A DNA stretch of 64,000 bases, from assembly GCF_000012825.1 (NCBI RefSeq), contig NC_009614.1, positions 1,550,001-1,614,000 of the forward strand. Reading direction: 5' to 3'. The translations under genes and the position numbers were made by a program. This stretch comes from Phocaeicola vulgatus ATCC 8482. GTDB lineage: Bacteria > Bacteroidota > Bacteroidia > Bacteroidales > Bacteroidaceae. The notes beneath the pieces are model-generated. The model was not told the origin of the DNA. It was given only the letters and a program-made list of their open reading frames with translations, and did not search any database. Positions 30,750 to 39,112 of the stretch are shown here, one piece after another (the first letter of the stretch is position 1; every line of letters starts with the position of its first letter).

Positions 30750-31100
30750 TTAATATTTGCGATTAAAAATCTCTGAATAAATAAAAGCACGTCGTGCCTC
30801 TTCTTTAGTACTCAGTCTTATAGGAGTCCGGTCTTCCCTTTTGTTCTCTTTCCGGGGTGGATCTGTTGGCTTCTTGACCATCGGCTGATGCTGCATGCGG
30901 GGAGTCTGAGGTTTGCGGACTGTTTGAACGGAAGAAACAGGAAGGTCCTCTCCTATGTTCTCCTGCTCTATTTCAGGAAACATATCTGCAAGCACTTTCT
31001 TTGGAGAAGGTGTTTTCTTCTCTTTGCCTGTTCTTGAGATTTGTTGCACGATGGCTGCAACAATGATTATTATAAATATGATAACCTGAATGATATCCAT
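30750..31100 (-). CDS. Small membrane-anchored protein of unknown function
   Basis: I do not recognise this 116-residue protein. From the ATG at 31100 it starts MDIIQVIIFIIIIVAAIVQQ, one membrane helix with a very short outside end, followed by a cytoplasmic tail rich in Lys, Pro and Gln (about 25-90) and a C-terminal stretch LSTKEEARRAFIYSEIFNRKY. The frame is open to 31148, but a -7 element TAACTTTG (minus strand, 31134-31127) lies inside that extension, so transcription starts near 31120 and the internal ATG is used. It is upstream of, and probably co-transcribed with, the CoA-transferase. The low-complexity tail suggests a linker or a docking surface rather than an enzyme. Confidence 0.75.
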   Translation of the reverse strand: MDIIQVIIFIIIIVAAIVQQISRTGKEKKTPSPKKVLADMFPEIEQENIGEDLPVSSVQTVRKPQTPRMQHQPMVKKPTDPPRKENKREDRTPIRLSTKEEARRAFIYSEIFNRKY

Positions 31101-31126
31101 ACTTTCCTTATTATATAATGAATGCT

Positions 31127-31134
31127 CAAAGTTA
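31127..31134 (-). promoter_or_regulatory. -7 element for the small membrane protein / CoA-transferase operon
   Basis: TAACTTTG read on the minus strand; it decides the start codon at 31100. No clear -33 match was seen. Confidence 0.55.
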
Positions 31135-31163
31135 GAAAAATATTTCATAACTAACTCTATAAA

Positions 31164-31275
31164 AGGGCATAAAAAAAGGAAGAGAACTTCACAGTTGTCT
31201 TCCCCTATTTTTTTAACCTAAACCTTAACTATGAAAAAATCTAATGTTTTTCGGAAGCAAATATGCGAATTATAA
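31164..31275 (+). other. Hairpin and mini-ORF in the miaB upstream region
   Basis: GGAAGA..AACT and AGTT..TCTTCC form a stem with one mismatch, followed by CCTATTTTTTT on the plus strand. Next comes a 14-codon ORF at 31231-31275 (MKKSNVFRKQICEL, stop). It could be an attenuated or non-coding transcript between the divergent genes; nothing else coding is seen in 31149-31437. Confidence 0.3.
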
Positions 31276-31402
31276 TAATACGTTGGTAACGTTAACGGTT
31301 TTTTTTGTTCACTGGTTATAATTATTTAACAGTTAAATGCATAAATCTCTTATAATATTCAATTTTCGGCTCTTTTATTCGTTTAATTTGTCGGTAACTC
31401 CG

Positions 31403-31410
31403 TATCTTTG
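31403..31410 (+). promoter_or_regulatory. -7 element of the miaB promoter
   Basis: TATCTTTG 27 bases before the miaB ATG, with TTCG at 31378-31381 as a weak -33 element (21-base spacer). Confidence 0.6.
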
Positions 31411-31437
31411 CCTACGAAACCATAAAACAGAGAAAAT

Positions 31438-32808
31438 ATGAAAGAAACAACAGGAGCAGACTTTAAATCTGCAACTGATTCCGAAAACAAGAAATTGTTT
31501 ATTGAAACTTACGGATGCCAGATGAATGTTGCTGATAGTGAAGTGATTGCTTCTATTATGCAAATGGCAGGCTACCATGTATGCGAAACATTGGATGAAG
31601 CGGATGCTGTATTTATGAATACCTGTTCCATTCGCGACAATGCAGAACAAAAGATTCTGAACCGTCTGGAGTTTTTCCATTCTATGAAGAAAAACAAACG
31701 CCGGAATCTGATTGTCGGTGTGTTGGGCTGCATGGCAGAACGTGTAAAAGATGATTTGATCGAGAACCATCATGTAGATCTTGTCGTAGGACCGGATGCC
31801 TATCTCACTTTGCCCGATTTGGTCGCTTCGGTGGAAGCGGGGGAGAAAGCCATTAATGTGGAGCTTTCTACTACAGAAACCTATCGTGAGGTAATTCCGT
31901 CCCGTATTTGCGGCAATCATATCTCCGGGTTTGTATCCATTATGCGTGGTTGCAATAATTTCTGTCATTATTGTATTGTGCCGTATACCCGTGGGCGTGA
32001 GCGCAGCCGTGATGTGGAAAGTATTCTGAATGAGGTGCGTGACTTGGCAGACAAAGGTTATAAAGAAGTAACGTTGCTGGGACAGAATGTGAATTCTTAT
32101 CGTTTTGAGAAAGAGGGTGAAATAATTACTTTCCCGATGCTGCTCCGCACAGTGGCCGAGGCGGTTCCGGACATGCGTGTTCGTTTTACCACTTCACATC
32201 CCAAGGATATGAGTGATGAAACCTTGCAAGTCATTGCGGAAACGCCTAATGTATGCAAGCATATTCATTTACCGGTACAGAGCGGCAGTTCGCGCATATT
32301 GAAGCTGATGAACCGCAAATATACCCGTGAGTGGTATTTGGAAAGGGTAGCGGCTATTCGCCGTATCATTCCCGATTGTGGTCTGAGTACTGATATTTTC
32401 TCCGGCTATCATTCGGAAACGGAAGAAGACCATCAGGAATCTCTATCCTTGATGCGTGAGTGTGCGTACGATTCCGCCTTTATGTTTAAATATTCTGAAC
32501 GTCCCGGAACATATGCTTCCAAGCATCTGCCGGATGATGTACCCGAAGAGGTTAAGATACGCCGGCTGAATGAAATCATTGAATTGCAGAACCGTCTTTC
32601 TGCCGAAAGTAATGCCCGTGATGTAGGCAAGACTTTCGAAGTGATGGTAGAAGGTGTTTCCAAGCGTTCCAGAGAGCAGCTTTTTGGCCGTACACAGCAA
32701 AACAAGGTGGTGGTCTTTGATCGTGGGAATCATCGTATCGGTGATTTTGTCCATGTACGCATTACTGAAGCCAGTTCGGCTACATTGAAAGGAGAAGAGG
32801 TGTTCTGA
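31438..32808 (+). CDS. miaB: tRNA-2-methylthio-N6-dimethylallyladenosine synthase
   Basis: Radical-SAM methylthiotransferase of 456 residues that adds the methylthio group to i6A37 of tRNAs reading UNN codons. The UPF0004 domain at the N-terminus has FIETYGCQMNVADSE, NTCSIRDNAE and GVLGCMAER, giving the three Cys of the auxiliary iron-sulfur cluster. The radical-SAM motif is GCNNFCHYCIVPYTRGRERSR (CxxxCxxC). A TRAM domain closes the protein (about 390-455, FEVMVEGVSKRS). Length and motifs match MiaB rather than RimO or MtaB. Its TGA overlaps the ATG of the next gene by one base, so the two are translationally linked. Confidence 0.96.
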   Translation: MKETTGADFKSATDSENKKLFIETYGCQMNVADSEVIASIMQMAGYHVCETLDEADAVFMNTCSIRDNAEQKILNRLEFFHSMKKNKRRNLIVGVLGCMAERVKDDLIENHHVDLVVGPDAYLTLPDLVASVEAGEKAINVELSTTETYREVIPSRICGNHISGFVSIMRGCNNFCHYCIVPYTRGRERSRDVESILNEVRDLADKGYKEVTLLGQNVNSYRFEKEGEIITFPMLLRTVAEAVPDMRVRFTTSHPKDMSDETLQVIAETPNVCKHIHLPVQSGSSRILKLMNRKYTREWYLERVAAIRRIIPDCGLSTDIFSGYHSETEEDHQESLSLMRECAYDSAFMFKYSERPGTYASKHLPDDVPEEVKIRRLNEIIELQNRLSAESNARDVGKTFEVMVEGVSKRSREQLFGRTQQNKVVVFDRGNHRIGDFVHVRITEASSATLKGEEVF

Positions 32809-33209
32809 TGGGGAGAAAAGAAGAATATAAGGAAAAGAACTTGCAATATTTGCAAGTTCTTTCTACACAGGAAGGTATTTGTCCTTTACCTTGTAATATG
32901 TTTTATAAAGTATTGCAGACAGGTACGGGTACAGTTTCACCTACAATCCGAAGTATTGTCACCGTTCATTATCGGGGAAGTCTGATAAACGGAAAAGAGT
33001 TTGATAATTCCTATGACCGTAACTGTCCCGAAGCTTTCCGGCTGTGTGATGTCATAGAGGGATGGCAGCTGGCGCTTCAACGTATGCATGTAGGAGATAA
33101 ATGGGTGGTTTATATTCCTTATACTATGGGATATGGCAACCGTACAAGCGGGCCGATTCCTGCTTTCTCTACATTAATATTTGAGGTGGAACTGCTGGGC
33201 ATTGCATAA
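32808..33209 (+). CDS. FKBP-type peptidyl-prolyl cis-trans isomerase
   Basis: Protein of 133 residues with one FKBP domain and no signal peptide. The visible core is TVHYRGSLINGKEFDNSYDR, the isomerase pocket, and EGWQLALQRMHVGDKWVVYIPYTMGYG, then IPAFSTLIFEVELL, which is the standard C-terminal strand order. The N-terminal 45 residues (KEKNLQYLQVLSTQEGICPLPCNMFYKVLQTGTG) resemble the dimerisation-arm remnant seen in Bacteroidales FKBPs. It overlaps the miaB stop codon in the sequence TGATG. Cytosolic folding helper is the simplest reading. Confidence 0.9.
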   Translation: MGRKEEYKEKNLQYLQVLSTQEGICPLPCNMFYKVLQTGTGTVSPTIRSIVTVHYRGSLINGKEFDNSYDRNCPEAFRLCDVIEGWQLALQRMHVGDKWVVYIPYTMGYGNRTSGPIPAFSTLIFEVELLGIA

Positions 33210-33218
33210 TGCCTCCGG

Positions 33219-33455
33219 TTATCGGTTATGCAGTCTGTCATTCATCCGGTCTTCGTAACCGTCACGATATTTCTTTTCGGGCATAACAATCCATAAGATT
33301 ATATAGACAATAATGCCCGAAAAGGCTGTGAAAACCGTGGCAAATGAATAGATAATGCGCACTACCGTAACATCCCAGCCAAAATAATCGGCCAGTCCCG
33401 CACATACTCCGGCTAGCATTCTGTTGTTGGAACGGGTCAGTTTTTTATTTTCCAT
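33219..33455 (-). CDS. PspC-domain membrane protein
   Basis: Short protein of 78 residues consisting of a PspC domain: KKLTRSNNRMLAGVCAGLADYFGWDVTVVRIIYS, then a membrane helix about 36-58 (FATVFTAFSGIIVYIILWIVMP). In other bacteria PspC takes part in envelope-stress signalling; stand-alone copies like this are common in Bacteroidetes and their role is not settled. It is convergent with the FKBP gene and divergent from the methyltransferase gene. A -7 element TACATTTG is present on the minus strand at 33489-33482. Confidence 0.88.
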   Translation of the reverse strand: MENKKLTRSNNRMLAGVCAGLADYFGWDVTVVRIIYSFATVFTAFSGIIVYIILWIVMPEKKYRDGYEDRMNDRLHNR

Positions 33456-33592
33456 TTCCGTCTCTTTTTAAGTTATCTGCACAAATGTAGGAAAAGTAAA
33501 AACGAATTATTAACTTATACTCTTAAAAGTACTTAAAGGATAGTCCTTCTCATTCAATTTATTTGTTATTTTGCAGCAAATTAGGGCAAAAA

Positions 33593-34489
33593 GTGGATAT
33601 ACTCAAAATAAATACTTGTCCGTTGTGCGGCGGAAAACATTTGGGACATGCAATCACTTGTACGGATCACTATGCTTCGGGTGAACAATTCAATTTGGTT
33701 CGCTGCGATGATTGTGGCTTTATTTTTACACAAGGTGCACCCGTGGAAGCCGAGATAGGGCGATATTATGAGACCCCCGATTATATTTCACACACTGATA
33801 CCCGCAAGGGGCTGATGAACCGTGTATACCATGAGGTACGCAAGTATATGCTGTCACGCAAAGCCAAGCTGATAAAACGGACATCCGGTTTGAGTAAAGG
33901 TACTTTGTTAGACATAGGTACCGGTACCGGATATTTCAGTAATGCTATGAAGGAGCGCGGATGGCGGGTGAAAGCGATAGAGAAAAGTCCGCAGGCGCGT
34001 TCGTTTGCCAAAGAGCATTTTGAATTGGATGTAGATACGGAGGATGCTTTGGCGGGATATGCCGATCATTCTTTTGATGCCATAACTTTATGGCATGTGA
34101 TGGAGCATCTGGAACATCTGAATGAAACGTGGGAGAAATTATTCAAGCTGTTGAAAGAGAGGGGAGTATTGATAGTGGCTGTGCCTAATCCCAGTTCGTA
34201 TGATGCGGAAAAGTATAAGGAATGGTGGGCGGCATACGATGTGCCCCGTCATTTATGGCATTTTACACCTTCCGTCATGCAACAATTCGGTGTCAAGCAT
34301 GGTTTTAAATTAGCGGAACAGCATCCGATGCCTTTTGATGCTTTTTATGTATCCATGTTGACGGAAAGATATAAAGGCAGCCGTTTGTCCTTTTTGAAGG
34401 GAATGTGGACGGGCCTGTTGGCCTGGTTCAGTTCACTGGCGAAAAAAGAACGCAGTAGTTCAATGATTTATGTATTCAGAAAGAAGTGA
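33593..34489 (+). CDS. SAM-dependent methyltransferase with N-terminal zinc ribbon
   Basis: Class I methyltransferase of 298 residues if GTG 33593 is the start. The frame opens at TTG 33563, but a -7-like TATTTTG at 33567-33573 lies there, so the GTG is preferred. The N-terminus has a zinc ribbon CPLCGG ... CDDCGFIF, the methyltransferase fold begins with LLDIGTGTGYFSNAM (SAM-binding motif I), and DAITLWHVMEHLEHLNE is motif post-I/II. The family often acts on sugars, quinones or small molecules; the substrate is unknown. Its stop is two bases before the ftsX ATG, so it heads the ftsX-folK run. Confidence 0.85.
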   Translation: MDILKINTCPLCGGKHLGHAITCTDHYASGEQFNLVRCDDCGFIFTQGAPVEAEIGRYYETPDYISHTDTRKGLMNRVYHEVRKYMLSRKAKLIKRTSGLSKGTLLDIGTGTGYFSNAMKERGWRVKAIEKSPQARSFAKEHFELDVDTEDALAGYADHSFDAITLWHVMEHLEHLNETWEKLFKLLKERGVLIVAVPNPSSYDAEKYKEWWAAYDVPRHLWHFTPSVMQQFGVKHGFKLAEQHPMPFDAFYVSMLTERYKGSRLSFLKGMWTGLLAWFSSLAKKERSSSMIYVFRKK

Positions 34490-34491
34490 TT

Positions 34492-35361
34492 ATGGGAAAA
34501 AAATCAGGGTCCTTTTTCGATATGCAGTTCATTACCTCCAGCATCAGTACAATGCTGGTGTTGCTCTTGTTGGGGATGGTGGTATTCTTTGTGCTGTCTG
34601 CCAATAACTTATCCAAGTATGTACGCGAGAACATCAGTTTCTCCGTACTCATCAGCGATGATATGAAAGAAGCAGACGCTTTGAAATTCCAGAAAAAATT
34701 GAATGAGGAACCTTTTGTGAAAGAAACTTCCTATATATCGAAGGAGCAGGCGTTGAAAGAGCAGAGCGAAGCGATGGGTACAGACCCGGCTGAATTCTTG
34801 GGATATAATCCTTTTACAGCTTCTATTGAAATAAAACTGAATGCCGATTATGCCAATTCGGACAGCATTTCTTGGATAGAGCAGAAAATTATGCAGAACA
34901 AGAAAGTAATGGAAATCAACTATCCCCAGGATTTACTGGATGCAGTGAACAGCAATATACGGAAAATCAGTTTTTTGCTATTGGGACTGGCTGCGCTGCT
35001 TACCCTTATTTCTTTTGCGCTGATTAATAACACCATCCGTCTGGCCATTTATTCCAAACGTTTTCTGATTCATACCATGAAACTGGTAGGGGCAAGCTGG
35101 GGATTTATCCGTCGTCCTTTTTTGGTGCGGAATATATGGATAGGGATACTGGCCGCTGCCATGGCAGATGCGGCATTGATAGGAATGGCCTATGCGTTGG
35201 TAAGATATGAACCCGAATTGATTGAGATTATTACCCCTATGACCATGCTTATGGTAATGGGTTCTGTTTTTGTGTTTGGTGTGGTTATTACCTTTATGTG
35301 TGCATATATATCAATCAACAAATACTTGCGCATGAAAGCTAGTGCGTTGTATTACATTTAA
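34492..35361 (+). CDS. ftsX: Cell-division protein FtsX
   Basis: Inner-membrane protein of 289 residues, partner of the ATPase FtsE in controlling peptidoglycan hydrolases during division. First helix about 18-38 (ISTMLVLLLLGMVVFFVLSA), a periplasmic loop about 40-160 (FSVLISDDMKEADALKFQKKL, the FtsX extracellular domain), then three helices of the FtsX permease domain (ISFLLLGLAALLTLISFALINNTIRLAI, near 195-260 and 225-275). MKLVGASWGFIRRPF is the conserved cytoplasmic turn. ATG 34492 is preferred to GTG 34486, which overlaps the upstream stop. ftsE is not adjacent here. Confidence 0.93.
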   Translation: MGKKSGSFFDMQFITSSISTMLVLLLLGMVVFFVLSANNLSKYVRENISFSVLISDDMKEADALKFQKKLNEEPFVKETSYISKEQALKEQSEAMGTDPAEFLGYNPFTASIEIKLNADYANSDSISWIEQKIMQNKKVMEINYPQDLLDAVNSNIRKISFLLLGLAALLTLISFALINNTIRLAIYSKRFLIHTMKLVGASWGFIRRPFLVRNIWIGILAAAMADAALIGMAYALVRYEPELIEIITPMTMLMVMGSVFVFGVVITFMCAYISINKYLRMKASALYYI

Positions 35362-35373
35362 TAATAAAAGGAT

Positions 35374-35619
35374 ATGGATAGACAAAAATTCGCCTTTGAT
35401 AAAACTAATTTTATATTGCTTGCCATAGGTATGGCAGTGATTATTGTCGGTTTTCTGCTGATGACAGGACCTAGTTCGACAGAAGGATATTTTGAGCCGG
35501 ATATTTTTAGTGTACGTCGCATCAAAGTGGCGCCCGCAGTATGTTTCTTTGGCTTTATCTTTATGATTTATGGCATTGTCCGCAAGCCAAAGGACAAGAC
35601 AGAAGTGGTTAACTCTTGA
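35374..35619 (+). CDS. DUF3098 small membrane protein
   Basis: Protein of 81 residues with two membrane helices: NFILLAIGMAVIIVGFLLM at about 12-30 and VAPAVCFFGFIFMIYGIV at about 51-68. The conserved segment GYFEPDIFSVRRIKVAP between them is the DUF3098 signature. It is found next to ftsX and uppP in Bacteroidetes, so a role in envelope biogenesis is likely but no activity is known. It starts 12 bases after ftsX. Confidence 0.88.
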   Translation: MDRQKFAFDKTNFILLAIGMAVIIVGFLLMTGPSSTEGYFEPDIFSVRRIKVAPAVCFFGFIFMIYGIVRKPKDKTEVVNS

Positions 35620-35656
35620 TTTTTTTAATTTTTAATTCTCAATTTTTATTTAAAGA

Positions 35657-36457
35657 ATGGAATGGTTTGAGGCATTGATCCTTGGTGTGCTCCAAGGATT
35701 GACAGAGTATTTGCCGGTCAGCAGTAGTGGTCATCTGGCTATCGGTTCGGCATTGTTTGGCATACAAGGGGAAGATAATCTGACTTTTACCATAGCAGTG
35801 CATGTGGCTACGGTACTCAGTACTTTGGTTATATTATGGAAAGAAATAGGCTGGATATTCCGTGGCTTGTTCAAGTTTGAGATGAATGCGGAGACAAAAT
35901 ATGTGATCAATATCCTGGTATCCATGATTCCTATCGGCATTGTGGGTGTGTTTTTTAAAGATTATGTGGAAGAAATTTTCGGTTCCGGCTTGCTCATTGT
36001 AGGTTGTATGCTGTTATTGACAGCTTTGCTTCTTGCTTTCTCTTATTATGCAAAACCTCGTTTGAAAGAGAACATCAGCATGAAGGATGCGTTTATTATA
36101 GGTCTGGCACAGGCTTGTGCCGTGATGCCGGGATTATCCCGTTCGGGTACTACCATTGCTACCGGTTTGTTGTTGGGAGATAACAAGGCGAAACTGGCTC
36201 AGTTCTCTTTCCTGATGGTGATTCCTCCTATATTGGGTGAGGCGTTGCTGGATGGTATGAAGATTGTAAAAGGAGCTGCAGCCGGCACATCAGATATATC
36301 TGTATTGTCATTGGTTGTAGGTTTTCTGGCAGCTTTCATATCGGGCTGTGTAGCTTGTAAGTGGATGATTAATATTGTGAAGAAAGGTAAGTTGATTTAT
36401 TTTGCTATCTATTGTGCCATAGCCGGTGCCGTTACGATAGCGTGCACATTGATGTAA
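35657..36457 (+). CDS. uppP: Undecaprenyl-diphosphatase
   Basis: Integral membrane enzyme of 266 residues (BacA/UppP family) that turns undecaprenyl diphosphate into the monophosphate carrier used for peptidoglycan and surface polysaccharides. Both active-site motifs are intact: [17 protein letters not shown] near residues 9-26 and [10 protein letters not shown] near 156-165. About eight hydrophobic helices are visible, ending in [20 protein letters not shown]. It sits between DUF3098 and truB, four bases before the truB start. Loss of this activity in other bacteria gives bacitracin sensitivity. Confidence 0.96.
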
Positions 36458-36461
36458 TTGG

Positions 36462-37169
36462 ATGAATTTTAAAGAAGGAGAAGTATTATACTTTGATAAA
36501 CCGCTGAAATGGACCTCATTTGCAGTGGTGAACAAGATAAGATACCATATTTGCCGCAAACTGGGCGTGAAGAAAATAAAAGTGGGACATGCCGGGACAT
36601 TAGACCCGCTGGCTACCGGGGTGATGATTATTTGTACAGGCAAGGCAACGAAACGCATCGAAGAGTTCCAGTATCATACCAAAGAATACATTGCCACCTT
36701 GCAGTTGGGGGCTACCACACCTTCATTCGACCTGGAGAAGGAGATAGATGCTACCTATCCTACGGAACATATCACCCGCGAGTTGGTAGAGGAAGCCTTG
36801 CAGCGTTTTATCGGCAGGATAGAACAGATTCCGCCTGTTTTCTCGGCTTGTAAGGTAGATGGTAAACGCGCTTACGATTTGGCTCGAAAAGGTGAGGATG
36901 TGGAGTTGAAAGCCAAGACGTTGATTATAGACGAGATAGAGTTGCTGGAATGTAATCTGCCTGAGATTAAAATCAGGGTAGTGTGCAGCAAGGGCACTTA
37001 TATCCGTGCATTGGCCCGTGATATTGGCGAAGCTTTGAATAGCGGTGCTCATTTGACAGGGCTGATACGTACCCGGGTGGGGGATGTGAGACTGGAAGAC
37101 TGTTTGTCGGTGGAAAGTTTTCCGGAATGGCTTGACCAACAAGAGATTGAAGAAGTTATAAACGAATAA
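36462..37169 (+). CDS. truB: tRNA pseudouridine-55 synthase
   Basis: Enzyme of 235 residues that makes pseudouridine 55 in the T-loop of tRNAs. The active-site motif is [12 protein letters not shown] with catalytic D48; [11 protein letters not shown] upstream and [19 protein letters not shown] are the other TruB signatures, and [15 protein letters not shown] completes the fold. A C-terminal PUA domain is short or absent, as in the Bacteroidetes form. It starts four bases after uppP and is 11 bases before queA, so it is translated from the same mRNA. Confidence 0.96.
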   Translation: MNFKEGEVLYFDKPLKWTSFAVVNKIRYHICRKLGVKKIKVGHAGTLDPLATGVMIICTGKATKRIEEFQYHTKEYIATLQLGATTPSFDLEKEIDATYPTEHITRELVEEALQRFIGRIEQIPPVFSACKVDGKRAYDLARKGEDVELKAKTLIIDEIELLECNLPEIKIRVVCSKGTYIRALARDIGEALNSGAHLTGLIRTRVGDVRLEDCLSVESFPEWLDQQEIEEVINE

Positions 37170-37180
37170 GGAGAGATAAG

Positions 37181-38236
37181 ATGAAACTGTCGCAATTTAA
37201 ATTTAAACTGCCGGAGGATAAAATAGCTTTGCATCCGGCTAAGTATAGAGATGAGTCGCGCCTGATGGTTGTTCACAAATCAACAGGTAAGATTGAACAC
37301 AAGGTATTCAAGGATATCCTGGACTATTTTGATGATAAAGATGTGTTTATCTTTAATGATACGAAAGTTTTCCCTGCGCGTTTGTATGGAAATAAGGAAA
37401 AGACCGGTGCCCGTATCGAGGTATTTTTGTTGCGCGAGCTGAATGAGGAACTTCGCTTGTGGGATGTGCTGGTAGATCCTGCCCGTAAGATCCGTATCGG
37501 TAACAAGCTTTATTTTGGTGACGATGATTCCATGGTGGCCGAAGTGATTGACAACACCACTTCCCGCGGACGTACCCTGCGTTTCCTGTATGACGGCTCT
37601 CACGACGAGTTCAAGAAAGCATTGTATGCGTTGGGAGAGGCTCCGCTGCCCAGTTTCATCCGTCGTCCGGTAGAAGAGGAAGATGCCGAACGTTTCCAGA
37701 CTATCTTTGCCAAGAACGAAGGAGCTGTGACAGCTCCCACTGCCGGACTTCATTTCAGCCGCGAGTTGATGAAGCGTATGGAAATCAAAGGTATAGACTT
37801 TGCTTTTGTGACGATGCATGCCGGACTGGGTAATTTCCGCGAGATTGATGTGGAGGACCTTACCAAGCATAAGATGGATTCGGAGCAGATGTATGTCAAT
37901 GCGGATGCGTGCCGTATTGTGAATAATGCCAAGGATGAAGGAAAGAATATTTGTGCGGTAGGAACGACAGTGATGCGCACGATAGAGACTGCGGTAGGTA
38001 CGGATGGTCATCTGAAAGAATTTGACGGATGGACCAATAAGTTCATTTTCCCTCCTTATGATTTCTCGGTAGCCAACAGCATGGTTACTAACTTCCACCT
38101 GCCTCTCTCCACTTTGCTGATGCTGGTAGCTGCCTACGGTGGTTATGATCTGGTGATGGAGGCTTATCACACAGCGTTGAAGGAAGATTACCGTTTCGGT
38201 ACTTATGGCGACGCTATGTTGATTTTGGATAAGTAA
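37181..38236 (+). CDS. queA: S-adenosylmethionine:tRNA ribosyltransferase-isomerase
   Basis: Enzyme of 351 residues that moves the ribosyl part of SAM onto 7-aminomethyl-7-deazaguanine in tRNA to give epoxyqueuosine. Motifs seen: the N-terminal [36 protein letters not shown], the Gly-poor loop [39 protein letters not shown] and [20 protein letters not shown]. The ATG at 37181 follows a purine-rich AGGAGAG. Together with truB and miaB it gives this stretch a tRNA-modification theme. Confidence 0.97.
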   Translation: MKLSQFKFKLPEDKIALHPAKYRDESRLMVVHKSTGKIEHKVFKDILDYFDDKDVFIFNDTKVFPARLYGNKEKTGARIEVFLLRELNEELRLWDVLVDPARKIRIGNKLYFGDDDSMVAEVIDNTTSRGRTLRFLYDGSHDEFKKALYALGEAPLPSFIRRPVEEEDAERFQTIFAKNEGAVTAPTAGLHFSRELMKRMEIKGIDFAFVTMHAGLGNFREIDVEDLTKHKMDSEQMYVNADACRIVNNAKDEGKNICAVGTTVMRTIETAVGTDGHLKEFDGWTNKFIFPPYDFSVANSMVTNFHLPLSTLLMLVAAYGGYDLVMEAYHTALKEDYRFGTYGDAMLILDK

Positions 38237-38254
38237 TACCGGTTGGAGCAGCGT

Positions 38255-38701
38255 ATGAGGGTTTATTTGGGACTTGGAACCAATCTGGGTGATAAAGAAT
38301 CAAATCTGCATGTTGCTGTCCGGAAGATAAATGAGCGGATAGGGGAGGTTACTGCCCTTTCCGCTTTTTATGTTACCGCCCCTTGGGGGTTTTCTTCTGA
38401 AAATTCTTTTCTGAATGCCGCCTGTTGCGTGGAGAGTGTGCTTCCTCCCTTGGATATATTGCGGGAAACACAGGAGATAGAGCGTGAATTAGGTCGGATG
38501 AAGAAGTCGGCGGGAGGTAATTATAGTGACCGCCTGATTGATATAGATATTTTGTTGTACGGCGATTTAATACTGCATACGCCGGAATTGGAAATCCCTC
38601 ATCCCCTGATGACTGAACGGAGGTTTGTCATGGACCCGCTGGCGGAGATTGCATCGGATGTGGTGCATCCGGTATTGGGAAAAAGGCTGGGGGAGCTTTA
38701 A
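38255..38701 (+). CDS. folK: 2-amino-4-hydroxy-6-hydroxymethyldihydropteridine diphosphokinase
   Basis: HPPK of 148 residues, the pyrophosphokinase step of folate synthesis. The start is ATG 38255 (MRVYLGLGTNLGDKESNL); TTG 38243 would add four residues. Seen: the ATP/pterin loop LGTNLGDKE, FYVTAPWGFSSENSFLNAACCVES, and the signature RLIDIDILLYGD with HPLMTERRFVMDPLAEI. It ends the housekeeping run; beyond it the base composition turns AT-rich and the genes lie on the other strand. Confidence 0.95.
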   Translation: MRVYLGLGTNLGDKESNLHVAVRKINERIGEVTALSAFYVTAPWGFSSENSFLNAACCVESVLPPLDILRETQEIERELGRMKKSAGGNYSDRLIDIDILLYGDLILHTPELEIPHPLMTERRFVMDPLAEIASDVVHPVLGKRLGEL

Positions 38702-38787
38702 ACCTGTAAGAGTATATTAATTAAAAGAGGACGGAAAATTCTTCAAATCCGTCATTGTGGTGTAGATAGCTGATTGATAGTGTATTG

Positions 38788-39100
38788 TTATGAAGAATTC
38801 GTAATAGAATCCTTCATAAATGTTTCAGATGAATCAATGTTTATAATGTTATTATATTTTGTCATGGATATAATATCTATGCTCATATTTGTTTTCTCTT
38901 CCAGATTCTTATTATATTGATTTATCCAATTCTGATATAGAGAATCTCCTGGATATGTATATAAAGAGTCTATTTTAACAATATCTTTATATTTTATAAG
39001 ACTGACATTAGGGGTAATATGGGCTAATTCTGTTGCTTCATTGCATGAGCAGATTAGCGTTACGCAGAAGTATGTGTAAAATAGAACGGATGTTTTTCAT
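38788..39100 (-). pseudogene. Small lipoprotein gene with a frameshift just after the start codon
   Basis: On the minus strand an ATG at 39100 is followed by five A and a frame that ends after 20 codons. The next frame, however, reads KTSVLFYTYFCVTLICSCNE and continues without a stop for about 100 codons to TAA at 38788-38790: a clear lipoprotein signal peptide with lipobox I-C-S-C, then a small polar mature part (NEATELAHITPNVS, YPGDSLYQNWINQYNKN). One base fewer in the A-run (39093-39097) would join ATG to this frame as MKTSVL. It lies 12 bases after the cytolysin-like gene, so it was the last gene of that operon. Either a true mutation, length variation in the A-run, or a sequencing error. 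The product is not recognised. Confidence 0.72.
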
Positions 39101-39112
39101 AATGATGATTAT

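Noticed and set aside
31375..31968. Minus-strand ORF of 197 codons opposite miaB
   Set aside because: Mirror of the miaB frame, without signal or domain features.
37280..38170. Minus-strand ORF of 296 codons opposite queA
   Set aside because: Long only because of the codon bias of queA; the product has no recognisable features.
39093..39100. Programmed -1 ribosomal slippage at the A-run of the small lipoprotein
   Set aside because: Joining ATG to the open frame needs a +1 (or -2) shift, and the heptamer G-AAA-AAC is not a standard -1 slippery site at that codon; an indel is simpler.
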